DNA of 64,000 bases from Microcella pacifica. GTDB taxonomy: Bacteria; Actinomycetota; Actinomycetes; Actinomycetales; Microbacteriaceae. Position numbers and translations under genes: made by a program. Where the stretch lies: assembly GCF_009371975.2 (NCBI RefSeq), contig NZ_VIKT02000013.1, positions 21,429 to 85,428 of the forward strand, given 5' to 3'. This document shows, piece after piece, positions 62,923 to 64,000 of the stretch; the first letter of the stretch is position 1, and each line of letters starts with the position of its first letter. Under the pieces are notes generated by a model, which saw only the letters and a list, made by a program, of their open reading frames with translations, was not told the DNA's origin and made no database searches.

Positions 62923-62953
62923 CGTAACCCGGAGGCAGAAAACGTAACCGGAG
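62923..62953. promoter_or_regulatory. Direct repeats upstream of the regulator gene
   Basis: CGTAACCCGGAG (62923-62934) and CGTAACCGGAG (62943-62953) start 20 bases apart, about two helical turns, in the gap between the regulator and the TrmH gene. They could be binding sites for autoregulation, but they differ from the 7-4-7 repeat in front of gluA. Confidence 0.4.
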
Positions 62954-62966
62954 CGTCACACGGTTG

Positions 62967-63776
62967 TCAGGCGCGCAGGGCGAAGGCGCTCTCGTAGAGG
63001 CACACGGCGGCGGCCGTCGCGAGGTTGAGCGACTCGGCGTGACCGTAGATGGGAACGATGACCGCGCGGTCGGCGAGCTCGAGCTGCTCGGGGGTCAGTC
63101 CGCGCGCCTCATTGCCGAACAGCCACGCGGTCGGCCCGTCGAGGTGGCCGTCGGACCGCACGGCGAGCAGGTCGTCACCGGAGACGTCAGCGGCGAGCAC
63201 GCGCATCCCCCGCTCCCGCAATCGGCTGAGCGTCGACTCGAGCGGCACGCCGACGACGACGGGAAGGTGGAAGAGGGAACCGGTCGTCGCGCGCACGGCC
63301 TTCGGGTTGAAGACGTCGACGCTGGTTCCGGTGAGAATGACGGCGTCGGCGCCCGTGGCATCCGCGACCCGGATGATCGTTCCCGCGTTGCCGGGGTCTC
63401 GCACCTCATCGAGCACGGCGACGAGGCGCAGCTCGCGCTGCAGCAGCTCGTCGAGTGCGAGGGGGAATTGCGCGCACACGGCCACGACCCCCTGCGGAGT
63501 GACGGTGTCGGCGATCGCGTCGAGGACGGCCTCGCTCACGGCCTCGACCTCGACACCCGCGGCCGCGGCGGTGCGCGCGAGGGTGGAGTGGCGGTCGATC
63601 GCCGCTGTCGTCATGAAGAGATCGCGGATGAGCTCGGGGTGAAAGCGCAGGGCCTCCGCGACGGCCTGCGGGCCCTCGAGCAAGAACAGCCCGGTCTCGG
63701 CGCGCTGGTTCTTCTTGGCCAGCTTGGCCGCGGCGCGCACGCGCGGAGAGCGCGGGTTGTCGATCATGAGCGCCAT
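62967..63776 (-). CDS. TrmH/SpoU-family RNA methyltransferase
   Basis: A 269-residue methyltransferase with an N-terminal substrate-binding part (FLLEGPQAVAEAL) and a C-terminal knotted SPOUT domain (VLDEVRDPGNAGTIIRVADA, then the IPIYGHAESLNLATAAAVCLYE knot block split by a short loop). It methylates 2'-hydroxyl groups of rRNA or tRNA; the target cannot be named. The start is the ATG at 63776; the ATG at 63767 is also possible. In relatives it follows infC-rpmI-rplT. Confidence 0.9.
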   Translation of the reverse strand: MALMIDNPRSPRVRAAAKLAKKNQRAETGLFLLEGPQAVAEALRFHPELIRDLFMTTAAIDRHSTLARTAAAAGVEVEAVSEAVLDAIADTVTPQGVVAVCAQFPLALDELLQRELRLVAVLDEVRDPGNAGTIIRVADATGADAVILTGTSVDVFNPKAVRATTGSLFHLPVVVGVPLESTLSRLRERGMRVLAADVSGDDLLAVRSDGHLDGPTAWLFGNEARGLTPEQLELADRAVIVPIYGHAESLNLATAAAVCLYESAFALRA

Positions 63777-63824
63777 GCTAGCCACGCGCGAGTGAACGGC
63801 CGGTGAAGAGGGCCGTGAACACGA

Positions 63825-63860
63825 CGACGGCGCGCCCCCAGTGCTGGGGGCGCGCCGTCG
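63825..63860. terminator. Terminator-like hairpin upstream of the TrmH gene
   Basis: A 17-base perfect stem (arms 63825-63841 and 63844-63860) with a two-base centre. It should end transcription of whichever gene lies beyond the window on the minus strand; no T-run follows. Confidence 0.7.
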
Positions 63861-64000
63861 GTGCGCTGCGTGCGGGCCTGACTCAGCCCTGATCCACCGT
63901 CCGGCTTCAGGTCGGCTGCGGTAGCGGAGCGGGCGGGGTCGCGGATGTGAGGGCGCGGTCGGCCTGCCAGCCTGTGCTGGCCTTTCCACGAGAGTCTCCG
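63861..64000. other. Window edge without a supported gene
   Basis: No frame in the last 140 bases shows a recognisable product on either strand. A minus-strand frame could be the end of a gene, but it does not match L20 or any other family I know. Confidence 0.4.

Overview
The window is a stretch of chromosome from a high-GC actinobacterium, most likely a member of the Microbacteriaceae. Three things point there. The GC content is high, with GTG and overlapping ATGA/GTGA starts throughout. The conserved run HAD - tlyA - nadK - recN - pyrG - NUDIX - xerD - parA - scpA - scpB - rluB - tyrA - cmk - der is typical of actinobacteria. The rRNA operon has a spacer without tRNA genes. The genus is an inference and was not checked against a database.

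Left end to 14.3 kb is the accessory part. It holds a small membrane protein, tRNA-Pro(GGG) with a perfect 20-bp terminator hairpin, a lactonase-like metallo-beta-lactamase, and a HEPN/nucleotidyltransferase toxin-antitoxin pair. Divergent from that pair is a complete four-gene Wadjet (JetABCD, type I) anti-plasmid system, whose genes all overlap by 4 bases. Next come an orphan BtrH-like protein, a DUF222/HNH endonuclease with a near-perfect LexA (SOS) box, and a visible deletion scar where a 5' fragment of pcp meets a 3'-truncated PheS-like ligase gene.

14.3 to 19.5 kb carries a cation:proton antiporter, a CaCA-type exchanger, a NUDIX hydrolase, a DUF2071 protein and a MOSC protein. A palindromic repeat found at 10.4 kb recurs here as an inverted pair.

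19.5 to 37.1 kb, mostly minus strand, is core genome: der, cmk, tyrA, rluB, scpB, scpA, parA, xerD, NUDIX, pyrG, recN, nadK, tlyA, HAD hydrolase and a TPR-like protein with a hexapeptide-repeat tail. A plus-strand insert (an orphan type IV pilin-like gene and a lipoprotein made of two copies of one domain) sits between pyrG and recN.

37.1 to 43.1 kb is one rRNA operon on the minus strand (16S-23S-5S) with a promoter and terminator. tyrS lies upstream, followed by a SatD-like gene whose tail overlaps a convergent 3-methyladenine glycosylase gene.

45.9 to 56.2 kb carries the arginine operon argCJBDFH (no argR or argG in the window) and pheST. 56.2 to 63.8 kb holds a gluABCD-type amino-acid ABC transporter. 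Upstream of it is a TAXI-type solute receptor joined to a histidine kinase and an OmpR-family regulator. A 7-4-7 direct repeat of the kind OmpR/PhoB-family regulators bind lies in front of gluA, suggesting a receptor-kinase-regulator-transporter circuit. A TrmH-type RNA methyltransferase closes the window.

The main defence system is a recognised type (Wadjet), not a new one. The less-described items are the TAXI receptor/two-component/transporter circuit, the repeat family, the truncated ligase junction and the two-domain lipoprotein with its pilin neighbour.
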